A stretch of DNA of 64,000 nt from Meghimatium bilineatum (GCA_034231615.1 CM067298.1:56572883-56636882), one strand, 5' to 3'; counted from the first letter of the stretch, positions 1 through 15,500 are shown. Notes: generated from the sequence alone by a model not told the origin. Numbers and translations: made by a program.

Positions 1-181
1 CAATCATTTTTTGTTAAGAGTTTAATACACTTCAAACAGTTCTACATAAACATTAAAAAATAAATACAATAATATGAATTATCAATGTTAGATAGGTATT
101 TAACCTAGTGATCTCTAAGATATAGTTGTGGTTTAACAAGCAAATAAATTGTTATATTTTGTTTGGTTTTTTTCCTTTTAG

Positions 182-540
182 GACACAGCGAGTTCTGAGA
201 CCATTTGCATATATGGCATGTGAAAACAGTTGTGGCAGTATAAACTTATATTACCCTTCTGCAAATTCAATATTAATGAATTCCCAGACTAGGGAGTTTA
301 AAAAATGTAGTCACAGAGAATACTCACGTGTGACAAATATTGAAAACGCTCCATGGTATACAGAATCTAATGTTAAAGATAATTTTCAAAGTCAGAAAGG
401 AGTTTTAATGAGCTTGAAAGCAACTGGTTCCAGGATTAGCAAGTCAGAAACTTCTACACCACCACAAAGAGTATTTCCTTGGATGAGTAACATACACAGA
501 CTACTCTTGAAGTCAGTAATTTTTCCATCAGAGAAACAAG
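182..540 (+). CDS. FASTKD exon 1 (first visible coding exon)
   Basis: The acceptor is a pyrimidine-rich tract ending AG at 180-181 and the donor is AG|GTGTGT at 541. The first ATG is at 213, in frame, and the frame is also open back to 182, so translation could enter from an upstream exon. It encodes about 109 residues with few acidic residues near the start and a Ser/Thr-rich C-terminal half. It ends in phase 1, which fits the next exon at 8544. No homology is recognisable in this N-terminal part, which is usual for FASTKD proteins. Confidence 0.75.
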
Positions 541-3500
541 GTGTGTATTTTGGTTTTTATAATTCCTTTTTGGGATGTGAAAGTTAAGCAATAAATAATT
601 GTATTGTTTTATATTTTATATAGTGCTTAAAATATCCCATTGAAGCTGCAGATATTTGCCACACAATTTCTTTATCAAGTAATCCATATCATTGACCAGT
701 AGGGATAGCAAATACAAAACAGGTGAAGAGAATATCACAAAACCTGTGGAGCTGAAGAATGAAAATTCTGATGTATTAGACACTCATCCAGAAAACAATA
801 GCATAACATCAGCAAATATGTACTTGGCTGGAACTCAAGGATAGAACAACTGTGAGAAGATCAAAGATTATGTGAAGAAGAAAACTGTAAAGGGGCATCG
901 AAACAGAGTTTCATGGATGAAATTGAAGAAGATATCCCAAAATATAATTGGTGGAGATTTGTGGTTGCAGACTCCAGTTGCTTTAGGAAAATTTAAATGT
1001 AGTAGTGTTAGGGTTGGTAATAATGAGCTTAAATAAGTTATGTGGTTGCCACATCAACCTGAAGATGATAACTGACTTCATCCTTGGAATAGATAGAGCT
1101 GCAAATATAACATATAAAAAAAGTTTAAAGGATTCACTTCATTGTATGTGGTTACTCTATATGTACTTTGTCCCTCTCAACAAAACTGCATGCCACCTGC
1201 CAAGATTTTCACTCAGAGCATGTAAATCCCTATCTTCAAGCAATAATCCCATGGGATATCTGAAAAAATACATGGTACTGTCCTAGTAGACAGCAACACA
1301 TGAAATGGAACAATATTAAGTGGAACGAAGTTTACCCCTAACTAGGGTACAAGGGGCATAACAACATATTATAACACATACAAGGGACACAATTAGAAAT
1401 AATGCAATAAATTTTATTGGGACAAGTAATCTTGCATAAGAATGAGAGCAGCGTGAAATGTGGTGTCTGTGGTTGTTGTCCTTGATGTCCACATAAATTC
1501 TACAATATAACTTTCAAGATGCTATAGAGATGTAACACGATGTGTATTGTTTCTCCATTTCACGCTACCCCTAAACTCGTTCAATGTTCAGAGTGCCATT
1601 ATTTTCATTGTGCTTCCGTCTTTGTTACCTCTAATATTTTATGGTAGTGTGTCCTGATATAACCTAATTGGACTTTGTCCGCTGGTTGAAAGGGGCATGC
1701 CTCTCCAAAAGAGAGGCAAACTCATTAACTACCAACTACTACCGTAACACGTAGATAGTAAAATGACAATAATTTATTCTGCACGCTGATTATTTATGTG
1801 CTACACACTGAGAGACCCCCCTCCCAGTGTGTGAATGCAGAGTACAGATATTATCAACGTATAGTATTTTTTCTGCTTTGTAGAAATACAACCAATTCCT
1901 GCTTATTTCTGGGGAGACTGAAAGTGTTGACTGTCATGTTTGAGTTGGCAGCAGCCATTGTGTTATTGAATCAACAAATACCAGCAAAGTGTACTGCACA
2001 GTGACTATCTAAAAAGTCTAAATGATAAAGCTCCAGGTTTGGATGCCTTACCTGCTGAAATTTATAAAAATGGCGGACCACTGCTGATTAAAAAACTAAC
2101 TGACATTTTTGATATTTTCTGGAACTCAGGTACATTGCCTCAAGATCTAAAAGATGCTTCTATAGTGCACCTATATAAAGGCAAAGGTACCAAACAGTCT
2201 TGCGATAATCATAGGGGCATATCACTCTTGTCTATAGCTGGTAAAATTCTCGCTCGTGTCATACTCAACAGATTAAATAATTCTCTACTAAACGAGCTAC
2301 TCCCAGAGAGTCAGTGCGGTTTTCGTGCAGGTCGTGGTACAGTTGATATGATATTCTCTGCACGACAAATTCAGGAAAAGTCACAAGAGCAACATAGTGA
2401 ACTCTTAGCAACATTTGTGGACTTAACTAAAGCATTCGATACCGTTAACAGAGAAGGACTGTGGAAGGTGCTTACAAAGTTCGGATGCCCCCCAAAACTT
2501 GTCACTGTGATACGACAATTTCATGACGGTATGATGGCTAGTGTTATCTGCGACGGAGGAGTATCTCTTGCATTCCCTGTCACAAATGGTGTAAAGCAGG
2601 GATGTGTGCTGGCCCCTACTCTTTTCAGCCTGTTATTTACGGCCATGTTAACGGAAACACACCATAGTAATGAAACAGCAGGCATAATGATCAATTACAG
2701 ATTGGATGGTGGTCTTTTCAATTTACGTCGTCTAAAAGCAAACACGAAAACTAAATCTAGTACTGTTAGAGAATTACTTTATGCTGACGACTGTGCATTG
2801 TATGCTGACTGTGTCGTAAACATGCAGAGCACCATAGACCGCTTCTCAAAGGCCTGCAACAACTTTGGTCTCACTATTAACACCAAAAAAACAGAAGTCA
2901 TGCACCAAGCAACATCAAATAGCCAACATACTGCTACTTCCATCATCGTCAATCAGGAAAAACTGCAGGTAGTCGACAATTTTACATACCTTGGAAGCAC
3001 TCTCTCTCGCGATGTCAACATTGATGTGGAAATTAACAATAGACTGGCAAAAGCTAGTGCTGTATTTGGCAGATTACGCAACAATGTATGGGACAGAAGA
3101 GGTATAAGAACAACCACCAAACTACAAGTATATCATGCTGCTGTTATACCAACCCTACTATACGCCTGCGAAATGTGGACAGTGTATGCTAGACATGCAA
3201 GAAAGTTAAATCATTTCCATCTTACCTGCCTACGTAAATTACTAAACATCCATTGGTGGGACAAAGTACCAGACTACGAGGTCTTGGAAAAATCAACCTC
3301 AATAAGCATCCACACAATACTTATGAAGGCGCAGGCACGCTGGGCAGGCCATCTTGTGCGTATGGAAAACTCGCGTTTGCCAAAACAAATATATTATGGA
3401 GAACTCAAGGCAGGATTTCGAAAAGCTGGTGGACAGAAAAAGCGTTTCAAAGACACGCTCAAGTCATCCTTGAAACATCTTAACATTGACGTAGGCGCTT

Positions 3501-6500
3501 GGGAGAGCCTCGCTCAGGATAGAACATCATGGCGTTACAGCATTAGAACGGGAGCACTAACGGCAGAAGAATTCAGACAAGAAACTGCAAGACAGAAGTG
3601 GACACGTAGAAAAGAAAAAACATCTCAACCTCACACAGATACCTTCTATTGTTGTCAATTCTGTAAAAGAACATTTTGTGCGCGCATTGGACTTGCTAGT
3701 CATTTAAAAACGCACTATTAACTTTTATTATTTTATTATTTATTGTTATTATTATTATGGTTTGAGTTTTTGGTCATCGTCGATAACGACGGACGAACAT
3801 CATCATCATCATCTAAAAAGTGTGATTAAAAACTGAACGGTGTGTTGGCGTCTACTAGGACTGACCCAATTACACTGTGTAAACAAGATGTGGTTAGCAG
3901 AATTCAAGCTATCGACATCTTTAGCACAAAGTGAATGATTTAGTACTAACCCAGGGAAACTAAAGACATGAAAACAGAACAAGAAAAACTGACAAGTCAA
4001 GTAAAGTATTTTGGACAAACACTGGTCTATTGGAAACCATGCTAGCTGATGAGATTTGAGGATGATGTGCCAAGATGAAGAGAAAGCTATAAGTGGACTG
4101 AAAGTTTCATGAAATAAACATTTAAGTCTAAAAGCGTGCCTTCATATCAAGAGATATTATATCTTGAGGAATCATTACAGTACAATCAATATTTAATGCA
4201 GCAATTAAATATATTAATGTGGCAGGATATCCACTATTCAATGGACTTGGTAAAACACTGTACCACAGCTGAAGTCAGATGTGTTAAGTCTTTATTGTGT
4301 AATAGGATAGGAACATTGACATGAAGTTGAAATGTAGATGTTGTGGATACTGCAGATAAACTCTCACTCAATTCTACTTCTGTTACAAACACAAAACTCA
4401 GTGACATCTGTTTTAACTCTTAACCTTTAGCAAGCCAGATTAAAAAATACGAAACGTCTCCCTGCCACCGGATTATTTTTTTGAAAATGTGCGTTATTGA
4501 TAGTGACTGTTTTGAAAATGTGATAATTTTTTGGTTGTTAGAGATATTTAAATAATATTTGCACATATAAATAAAGAATTGAATTATGCATATATTGGTG
4601 TAATTTATGTACATGTGTGTGTGATACCAGACATATGAGAAAGTGGTAAAGACGTTTTTCACAAAAAAACATATATTTTATAACAAATAAAGAGGAAAAA
4701 AATAAATAAAAAAATAACTTACCTTAGTTATCGAATTCCTTGGCAACACTGTAAACTAAATTACGCAAATCTGTTGTATTTATGTTCTTTCACTGCGAAA
4801 TTATCAAAATATAGCCGGGAGAACTGTATAAAACATGTAGATTTGCAGTAAAATCGTTCTTTGAGATTAGGTCTAGAGCCATTTCTGGTGCTACTTCAAT
4901 ATATTCGATATCAAACGTCTAGAAGTCTCCAAATAAACGCGGCATTCTGTATATTCACTGCTGTGAAACTAAATAACTCAATAATTCATGATTCAAGCCA
5001 CGATTCAATGTTATTTTATTCAAAATACGATGAAAGAAAGGTCTATAAAACCGGTCGACCATCATGGCATCGTACCGGTGTGCAGATGTGGTCAGATTAA
5101 TTGCTATAAAATTTGTATCTTCTGGCTAGCCATTGTTACAATGATCATGTAGGACGTAGGAATGAACTGGCTTCAATAGCGCATGTTCCCGAGTAACCAA
5201 TCAGGCTGTGGGGCGTCTATTATAACGATATCTCATTGGATGGGGTATGCCGCCAACGGCGCTAGTCGCCATTTTGTTTTTCGGTGGCCGGAGTTGATAT
5301 AGGCGCGGTGCAGGTTAAGTCCAGCAGTCTTCCTCTCTTTTAAAATCAAGCCAATGACGACAGGAAAGACTAGAGCTTATTCAATATTCTTCAACATCAT
5401 TCAATTCATGTACATCATGCAGACAACAAATCATTTAAATATATTGTGCCGACAATAATGAAAACATGGTCAAACTTGCTGTTACAATAGTAATAGTGGA
5501 ACACTTCTTTCTGCAGTACAGAAGATGCCCTCAGATGTGTGTACTATCACAACCCAGTTACAAACATCTTGTGGTTCTATCTATGCTACCTTCTGACTGC
5601 TACCAATGTCACTATCAGATTTCTTACTAAACTTCTCACTTGTATTGAAGTCACTTACACAGTGTGTGAATTCACAATTGACTCTTATGAATCCTTTCTA
5701 ACACAATCTATGCTACTATCATTGGTAAATTCCTCACCTGCAGTAGGTGGTGGCTTGCCTCGTCAACTTCTTGGATGTAAACTATTTCGCTCGAATGTGC
5801 CTATGTCACGTTCTCAGAAGTCTAACTCAAACATCATCTGGATCAAATATATACAGTATGTTCAATAGTCCCTTGGTTCATGAGAGCACTCTCTAGGTAT
5901 CATAGCTTCAGTTGAAACTCTGAATAGCCAAATGCAAAAAGACCCAAAATGCAAGATTCAAAATTCACAGTTAGGAACCATTTGGTTCCAGCATAATTCC
6001 AAGAGAGCTTAAATTGCAAGACTCAGTCTGGCCCTTTTCCCTACTATATATACATGATCTTCTTGCGCTTCTGGAATATTCCTGCCCCTTTCTTCTAGTT
6101 TATTTGATTCCCTCGAATCATGTCATGTTGGTCACTAGTGACTGGCAACTCTCAGCCATGGCATGATGTAACTCAACCACCACATGACCGTTCTAGAAAG
6201 CTCTACCTTCTCAACCATGCATGCTTGGAAAGTATCCTGTCTTGACCTCTGTCAGGAACATGTGTGATCTCTATAGAATTTCTATAACTAAGCTTGGAAC
6301 TCCCAGAGGATTGGACTTCAAATAAACTGTTACTTCTCTTTGTTAAAACTGGTTACTGACCTTGAAGTAACTGCCGTTCCTCTGTATGTTCTAACAAAAG
6401 CGACCTATTTTGTGAGTGCCAAAACTAGACAACTGCTTCTAAGTTGACCTTTCCTGTTTAATAGCTCCTACCATGAGTGAAGGTCAACATAACTGACCAC

Positions 6501-9500
6501 TCTTGTATGTTACTACCTTGAAGAAAAATCTATACTGCACTAATATAGTTATAAATCTACCCCTTCCTCCTTGTAATTCCTGTTACAATTGGAAATAAAA
6601 TCTGCAGCACAGTGCATCTCCAATTCTTGAATTTGCTGAAAATCTAGTAGGTCCGTTGTGCTTCTGCAAGAGAGATCAAGTGAGAGTTTTAAAACGAGTG
6701 GTGAAAATTATGTTCCTTATATGATTGCTTTCAAACTCATCCCAGTAGCAAGATGCAGTCCAACAAATAGAATGCATTGCATCATGGTTTACAGCTTGGA
6801 TGTGATATCTTCATTTAGACACATCCAGCTTCAGCATTGTCTTTCTCTTGTTTGCTACTTTTTGTCTACACCTTCAGGCAAGTCTTATGGATGAACTCCA
6901 TCATTGTCTGAAGTTCTTTGATTCCATATATCTTTGCCTGCAGGGTTGTGCAGTTGGGATAGTACATCTCTCACAGTTGTTCATACTGGGGACAGTTCTG
7001 CAGAATATGTTCAAAGGTCTGTGCATCTGTTCCATAAGTGCACATTGGTGTGGCACAGTCACATCATCCTGTGCATGTGCTTATTCAGTCTGTTGTGTCC
7101 TGTCCTAAGGTGAAGTTATTTGTCACAGTCAATTAAGTTATGATTTAGTTACTTGTCGCTGTCAATTTAGATAGTGGTAGGCATCTTCTGTCATGCAATG
7201 TTCACTTCTGATGATTTGTATAGCTCTCTTCTTTTCTTGATATTGACTTCATTGTCTTTCTGCATACACTCTTCTCCCTCTTTGGCCAATTTATCAGTCC
7301 TCTCATTTCCTGAGACACCACAGTGTGATGCTACTCACTGAAGTACAGTTCTGCTCTTTTTTCTTGCTGTATTGTTTAGGTATTTCTAGGTGAGAAAGAG
7401 AGTTCTGCAGTGCTATATAACCCCTATACTAACATATGGGTGTGAGTCTTGGACAATAAACAAACTGGAAAGTGGGAAATTAGAGGCAACAGAGATGTGG
7501 CTCTACAGAAGAATGCTGAGAATACCATGGACTGCCAGAAAAACTAATGTAGAGGTGTTGAAAGAGTCAAATGCAAAATGGACTTTAATCAACAATATAA
7601 GAAAAAGGCAATCTTCTTTTTTTGGCCACTTCATGAGACAGGCAGGTTTAGAGAACATAGTCACAACAGGCAAAATTAAAGGCAACAGAGACAGAGGGCG
7701 ACAGCGTGAAAAAATATTAGACAGTTTGACAGCCTGGCACGGCAAAGAAACAACAACGACCTTGATACATAATACTGTGAACAGAGAGCTGTGGAGAGCC
7801 ATGACCACCTACGCCAGCCGGCATGGCACCTGATAATAATGATGATTGTTTAGGTTATCTCTTAGGTGTTGTAGTTTACCACATTTGAGAGCCTGCAGAA
7901 CAGATAGTGCTCATTGTAGTTGGAGCAGAACTTTCCTCTGGGGATGGACTTTGTTTCAGGGCAATGGTCAGGTTATGTTATAAAAATGCCAACCCCTCCA
8001 TTTCTGATTTCATTTGTAGCTCATCCATTTATAAATGCATGTATCCATGATTGCTAAGGAAATTCTTTGTGAATCTTGCTCATTGTGGAAGTTAGCTTTT
8101 GAAGATCGTTTGTTTCTTCTTCTTTGAGACTGCTGATTTATGTGTTTATTTGTAGGGAATCATTAGTTTGCTCCCATTGTACAGGGTAAAGGACAGGGGT
8201 GATGATTTTATGGATATATTAAAAATTATATTTTTGGATAACTTTAACTTTGTATTGAATGGATTAGCCTGTCCAACATTCATCCTTCCAATTCTCACAA
8301 CGTATATGGCTGGTGGCAGTATTGCAAATCTTTGCTCATATTTTGTGCTCAATGAGTGGGAATTTATTTAAAATTAAGAATTGTATTATGTTTAGGATAA
8401 AGTTGAAAAACTAATAAATGTGGAATATATTTTTTGTGAAAGTGTTGATATTCATGTTTAAAATTAAGAACTTGTGAGAAACAGATCAAGAATAAAATAG
8501 TGGTTATTATCATGTTTGATATTTTCTGTTCTGTTTTATTTAGATTTGGCACAGTTCAGCAAGAAATCTCCACATAGCTTCAGCACAAGTGCCCTTATGT
8601 CAATGGTCAGCGATATACAACGGGTGAACATGGAAACAATGAAAATTATAGTAGCTTTATGGCGTCGGTTTGATGCTATGACAGTGGAGGAAATCCTCAC
8701 AACTGCAGACATTTTCTTCCGCAGGGATGTTTCTGTTCCTTGGTACACTAGTGCCATGATTACATATTTTGATGAAATTGAGTTGTGTTCTTTCACTCCC
8801 CTGCAGTTAACACGTTTTGTGTTTCATGTCAGCAGTCATGGCTCAGCACCAGTATCAATATTGAGCACCATTGAAAAGAGAATATTAGAAAATCTCTCAC
8901 AATTTGATATCAATCTAATAGCAATAATTTGTCAGCTGTTTTTCACTGAACAGACTAGGATAAAATCTCCAGTTCTTGTGGATAAGATAGCAACCAAGTT
9001 GCTAGAGGATCTCGGCTCACTTAATGAATCAAATCTTCTGATGTTGATGAAGATGTTCAGATTCTCACACTACATCAATATTAGTTTCTACCAAAAACTT
9101 GGGAACAGGCTTATCGCTTTAAAATATTTCAATCGGTTTCATCCTCAAAGTCAGATAATGCATATTGCCTTTACTTACGCTTCTGTGCGTATCAGTCACC
9201 CTCAGCTCTTTGAAGCTATTCTGAAGTATTGCCAGGTTATTCACAGCAAGCACAGGTTGAAAGACATTGGGAAAATTATATGGGCATGTGGAACATTGGT
9301 TACTAATCAGGAAAGTAGCATATCATATATACATAACATTCTGCGACAGTTAAATACGAGTGGCATCCGTGATAAAGTCAGGGAGTATCCAGACAATATG
9401 GTGGAATTGTTGGTTGGTCTTGCATATTTGAACATCTACCCACATGACTTTCTTAATATGGTTTTTGATCCTGCCATTCTTAAAATACTTTTAGGTGAGT

Positions 9501-12500
9501 ACATGAATATATATTTTTTAGTTATTCATTTTATGTTTGCATTACTCAGGAGACATAATCTTTCCAGAAGATAGTCATCTTTGTGGACACACTGAACAAT
9601 TTACACTTCTTGGCGAGTTGATCTTCTGCAGTCAACGGCTGTCATGTGATGTATTCCTTCCAGAACGTTGTCTTCCCAATGAACTCTCTGAATCTCTCTC
9701 AGTCTTGGGCGATGTGGCTTGCATTTTCTAGCGATGTATTCATGTTATCTTTAATGTTGTCAGTCCATCGTCTTCTTGGTCTGCCCCTTCTCCTCTTCCC
9801 AGGTACTCTTCCCTCCATTATTTGTCTTTCTAAACAGTTGTCTCTTTATATGAACAAACAGGCGTAGTTTTCTTTTTGTTATTGTGTTTAGTAACCAACA
9901 CTCTGGAATCTGCAATGTGTTTATAATCCTTTATCACGCCACATTAAAATTATGTAAGTCTCCCCCCCCCCCCCCCCCAACTGCAGCTGGATTATTTTGT
10001 GACTTTTTATGGGTGTTTGATAAATGCAATAACTTTTTTGTTTTTAGAGATTTAAAAATGTTTATAAAGAATAAAATACTGAATCTAATGATGTAAGTTT
10101 TGTTGGTGTATGTCTGATATGTGAGAAGGTGGTAAAGGTCGAAAATGAAAAAGAACTGGGAAAAAAATATTGACCTACCTATACTTGTTCGATGTGTAGA
10201 TGATAACATTCTTCTACATACCTAGGCCTATTGTATTAATGTTATTTCATAACCGCACTAACATTCTAATACCATCTGAATCCCATGAATTTCTCATTAT
10301 TGGAATCCATAAACATTTCGCTAAAAATGACTTTCATTTCAACAGATTCCTCTCAATTGAACAGTCAAGTAGAAATTAAAATTGCAGCTCTGATCTAAAC
10401 TAATTTGTAAAAGAAATGCACGTAAAGGAAGTTCAATTTAGCTTGCCTAGATGGTGCTAATTACCAGTTATGTAAACCTTAAACATCATATACCTGTAAT
10501 TTCTCGTCGTTAAATGAATGCATAACAATTAGTAACTGGATTTGCTGACTGTTGTATATTACGATACAGTACAATAGTATCACAAAAGAATTGATTCATG
10601 TTATGAAATTCATGCAATGTCAAGTCAGTTCAAGATGGCAGAAGTAAAAAAAAGGAAAAATATTTGTTTGAAGTAGTGAATGCTTTAATTATTGAACAAT
10701 TAACATTTTAAAAATTGAAATCATAAAGTGAGCTATTAGTAACTCTGAATGGTTTTCTATAGAATGTAATGAATAATAATGAAGTTTTGGGACATCTAAA
10801 ATGGGATGGGGATCTCTCTAGTGTAGTGGTTAAGATGTTTGCCTTGTGCGAAAGAGGGTCTTAGGTTTAAATCTTGGTCATGTCGTGTTTACTAAGGGGA
10901 TTTTTTTTAGATTCTTGAGGATTGTCATTTGAAGCTACAGAGTTACATAGTGCTATGAGTGGTACTTTCAGCAGGCAGAATGCTATTTGGCCAAGAGGGA
11001 CTGAGTACATATGGAAAAATCTGAGTACAATGAAGTCAGTCTTCAACACATTTTGAGCCCATTTAAAATAGAATAGGTGCCATCAATTACCAGTGATCGA
11101 AAATCAAGTGATGGAAGTGATTTGAGTTAAGGTCACTTCTATCTCAACTGAACAACAAAGCAAAAAAGGTGATTCTCCAATGATTTCCATCTAGGTACCG
11201 GTACTTGGACAAAATTTTCTGAATAGTACTACACCATTAAAAATACTGGCTAGATAGATCTTGAAAATTGCATTTCAAGGATACCTCAACCAAGTCTGTA
11301 TGTCCATCATGAAAAAAGTTATGGTTTTTCAAATTAATTTGACATCACAATAATTTACATGAAACATATCAATCAATCAATCAAGTGAATAGCATAGGCG
11401 ATCATGTTTCTCCATGACTCTGTGTTGTTGATAAGCTCAGCTGGTGAACTTCTACTGTGCAATAATACTAGTCCATATAGCAACCTCTCTCTTTGTCGTC
11501 CCGTCTCTTTACCCCTTTTCTTTCCAGTGGTTATTAAGTGTTCAAGTTGTGTTCTTCTCAGCACATGCCCTAGAAACCTTGACTTGTCTGTCCCTAATGT
11601 TTGATATGATTGATCTTTTTACACTAGGATCAATGAGAACATCTGCATTCATTTTCTTAGCTGTCCATGGTATTTTCATCTTATCTGAATGGAACATATA
11701 AGAAAATATAAATAAAACTTGTGACCACAAAATGTAGTTGAACTGATAATTTCTGAATTATCTTTATTTTTAGTAATGCAATACATAAACTCTACACCTT
11801 TTAGTGTGAGAAGACAAGACGCATCTGTTGATCCCATTTCTATAATTTTCAGATGCACAAGGAACTAATTAATATTCAAAATGGTAGCTAGTTAGCACAT
11901 TTAAAAAACAAAAATTAATTATATAGCTATTAAATATTTTCCATTTACAATAGAATACCACAGAAACTATATATTTTTGTGTTCGCAAAGGCAAGTGCTT
12001 CACATTTCTGTAATTTTCAGATAAAATTAGGTTAATTGTCTATTGTCTTTCCCCAGGTGAATGATTGTTGATCGCATTCACACTTGCTGTTAAGCGTAGG
12101 GGTGGGAGCTTAAGGTATCGTTCCAAGGCCTGATGTTTCGCCGAGGTTGCATTTAGTCCATATTTGTTCAAGGCTATCTTGATGTTTTCTATCCACCGTT
12201 TTCTTGGTCTACCTTTGGCTTTACCCCCAGATATTCTTGTATTATATGCTCTTATTGGTATTTGGTTTGGCTTCATTTTCATAGGGTGACCGAATCATTT
12301 TACTTGCTGTCTCTCAGTATGTTCAATACATGATATTATACCAACTCTTTTCCTAATTTCTTTATTTTATCTAGTTAGGTAACCATTGCAGCTTTTTTCA
12401 GACACTTTTTCATTTCACATGTGACAATTTTTAATTAGGTTAATTAAAATTGAAAATGATATCTAATTTGCATAATTGAAATTGATTTTAATAAATTATT

Positions 12501-15500
12501 GTTCAATATCTTAGATATTTATGATAAAATGTTTTGTGCTTCAAATGTGACAAAACTTGTATGGATTATGTGCATTGTGATTTGTTTAGTTTTGTGAACA
12601 GCTTGTGTGGGGGAATATTATTCATGTGCATTGTTATGTGTTTAGTTTTGTGAACAGCTTGTGTGGGGGAATATTATTCATGTGCATTGTTATGTATTTA
12701 GTTTTGTGAACAGCTTGTGTGGGGGAATATTATTCATGTGCATTGTTATGTGTTTAGTTTTGTGAACAGCTTGTGTGGGGGAATATTATTCATGTGCATC
12801 GACTTGTAAGTAGAGATTTTATTTCTGCTGTGTTATTCTTCCCCCACCCCCTCCCCATACCTAAATCCCATCATATGCATAATTATTGATTGGGAGCATT
12901 ATTGTGCAGTCATGTTCTATGAATATTAGTTGAATAATTTGTGAAAAACATCTTCTTCTTCTCGTTCGGAGTTTGACATCTACACAGCAAGTCCTGCTTT
13001 CCTAATAAATGCTGCTGTATTTGAAAGCTCCTCAGTGCTCCCATATATCTTTCTGTGGATATCCATCTCTGTGGGCCAGTGTTCTTCCCTTAACTGGTTT
13101 AGTGTACTGCAGTCTTGCAGGATATGTTCAGTGGTCTGTGCTGCCTGCCCACAAGGACACAGTGGTGATGGGACCAATCTTAGCCTATTTAAGTGGCTGT
13201 TTAATATGTTGTGTCCTGTTCTGAGGCAGAAGATAATAACCTGCTCTGCTCTGTCGAGATAGTGGTAATTGTCCTTTCGTTTGTCGACTTTCCTGATGGC
13301 TTTGATGAGGGTCTTCTTTTCTTGGTAGGCGATTTCTTGGTCTGTTTGTTCCTGTGTTGCTCCATCCTTTGCCAGTCTGTCTGCCTCTTCATTTCCTGGT
13401 ATGCCACAGTGGGATGGTATCCACTGTAGTATTACCCTTCTTTGGATGCTCACTTCTCGCATGGCTTTCTTCAGGTCTGGCAGCTTATCGCTGTCAAGGG
13501 CATGTAGGACAGACATAGCATCAGTAAGAAATACCACCTGTTGGCATTGGCTTTTTGTGTTTTTAATTATTTCTGCTGCCATGTTTAAAGCCTGTACTTC
13601 TGCAGAGTAGTTGGAGCAGAATATTCCAGTTGGTGAACATGTGGATTCATTTTCTTTTTCTGGATATTTTATGTACACGCCAGCACCTCCATTCTTCACT
13701 GCTCTGGTTGCTGATCCGTCGGTATATACTTGTATCCATGCTTCTTTGGGGTACATATCTTCAATCATGTTGCATACTATTGTTTTCTTTTGAAGATTAT
13801 TCAGTTCTATCATAGTGTGGTAGTTGTTTATGGTGGTTCTGATAGTGAGATTTGGGTATTGCTCCCACGGAACTGGAAAAAGTGTTGGTGATATCTCTTT
13901 TGTTATGTCTGGTAGTTCTTCCTTATATTTTCTGTTTAGTTTTTTGGATCGGTGTATAAAACTGCTTCTCTTCAGTCTTCCACTGGCTAGGTCACTGTGT
14001 CTGGCCCTCATTGGATGTTCTGGCATGCTCTTGTACTTTTCTGCATGTACCATGGTCTTAGTGTCTCGCCTGTATGATAAGGGGGTGATGCCTGTAATTT
14101 TTTCCATTTCATTTAATGGAAAGGTCTTCATGGCAACTGTGATAAGGCGAAGTGCTTGATTTTGTACTTTGTTCAGGGCTTCTAGATGGGAGTTGGCTGC
14201 TGAAGTCTATGCTGTTGATCCATATTCTAGTACTGGTCTAATTGCACCAGTATATACCTTCTTTAAGGTTGCCTCATTGGCCCCCCAGTGTGTTCCTGTC
14301 AATTTCCTCAGGAAGGCAAGTTTCTTTCTTGCCGTTGCTTCTATTTTCTCAATGTGAGGCCTCCATGTCAGTCTCTTATCTAGCGTAGTGCCTAAGTATA
14401 CCGGCTCGTCTTCTGTTTGGATATGTACATTTCCAAATTTTATCTCTCCTGCTTTGTTCATATTTGAGAGTGTGAAGAGTGTTGTTGAAGACTTTTCAGC
14501 ATTTATCTTTACCATCCATTTATCTGCCCATGATGCTATGTTGTCTGCTGTCTTTTGTATTTTTTGTTGGCGATCTTTAGATGTTCTTCTACACACCACA
14601 CCACCAAGTCATCAGCGTACATTGCAGCTCTTACACCTTGTGGCAATTCACAAATTATATAATTTATGAAGACAAGAAACAGAGTTGGAGACAATACTGA
14701 GCCTTGAAAAACTCTCAACTTTCAAAACCTTGAAGAACGTTTTTGCTGTTATATCCTTCCATGGTAACTCTTGCTTTCCTATTGTGTAGGAAGGAATGGA
14801 TCCACTTGCTCATGTTGCCCCCAATTCCATTTCTTTGCAGCTTTATTATCAGTCCATCTTTCCAGACCTTGTCGGAAGCTTTTTGAAGATCTATCCATAG
14901 GGTGAAAACTTTTGTCTTCTTTTGAAATGCATCTTCTATGATCTGGGACAGGAATGATATTTGGTCTTCTGTGCTGTTACACTCTCTAAACCCAGTTTGT
15001 TCTGGCACCAATAGCTTCTCTGACTCTATGTACCACTATAGTCTTCTGTTGACCATCCTTTCCATTGTCTTGCAGACACAACTCGTTAGACTTATTGGTC
15101 TATAACTGTCGGGCTTCTGTTTGTCCTTGCTGTTTTTAATAATAGGACACATAAACGCTTCTCTCCACGACTGTGGTACATTGCCTGTTTCCCAACTATA
15201 GTTGTATATCTGTAATAATTTGTACATAGCTACCTGTCCTAGGTTCCTAATCATTTCATTGGTGACACCGTCCGGTCCTGGTGATTTTCTATCCTTTAAT
15301 TTCCCTATAGATGCCTTTAGTTCTTCTATTGTGAATAGTTTGGACATGATGTCTGGGCAGTTTGTGTTCTTAACATTGTTAATTTCTTGACGAATGCTTC
15401 GTTGTCTACATGTATTGATGGTAATTGTGCTTTCTTTTGTGTAAGATTCCGCAAGCTTCTCTGCTGCTTGTTTGCCACAGTGGTTTTGCCTGAATCCTCC

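Noticed and set aside
669-842. 58-codon open stretch as an extra FASTKD exon
   Set aside because: The visible splice-like sites do not give matching phase, and exons 1 and 2 already join perfectly.
5270-5280. ATGGCG on the minus strand as a start of a host gene
   Set aside because: The frame ends after 23 codons without a good donor; the sequence is better read as a YY1-type site.
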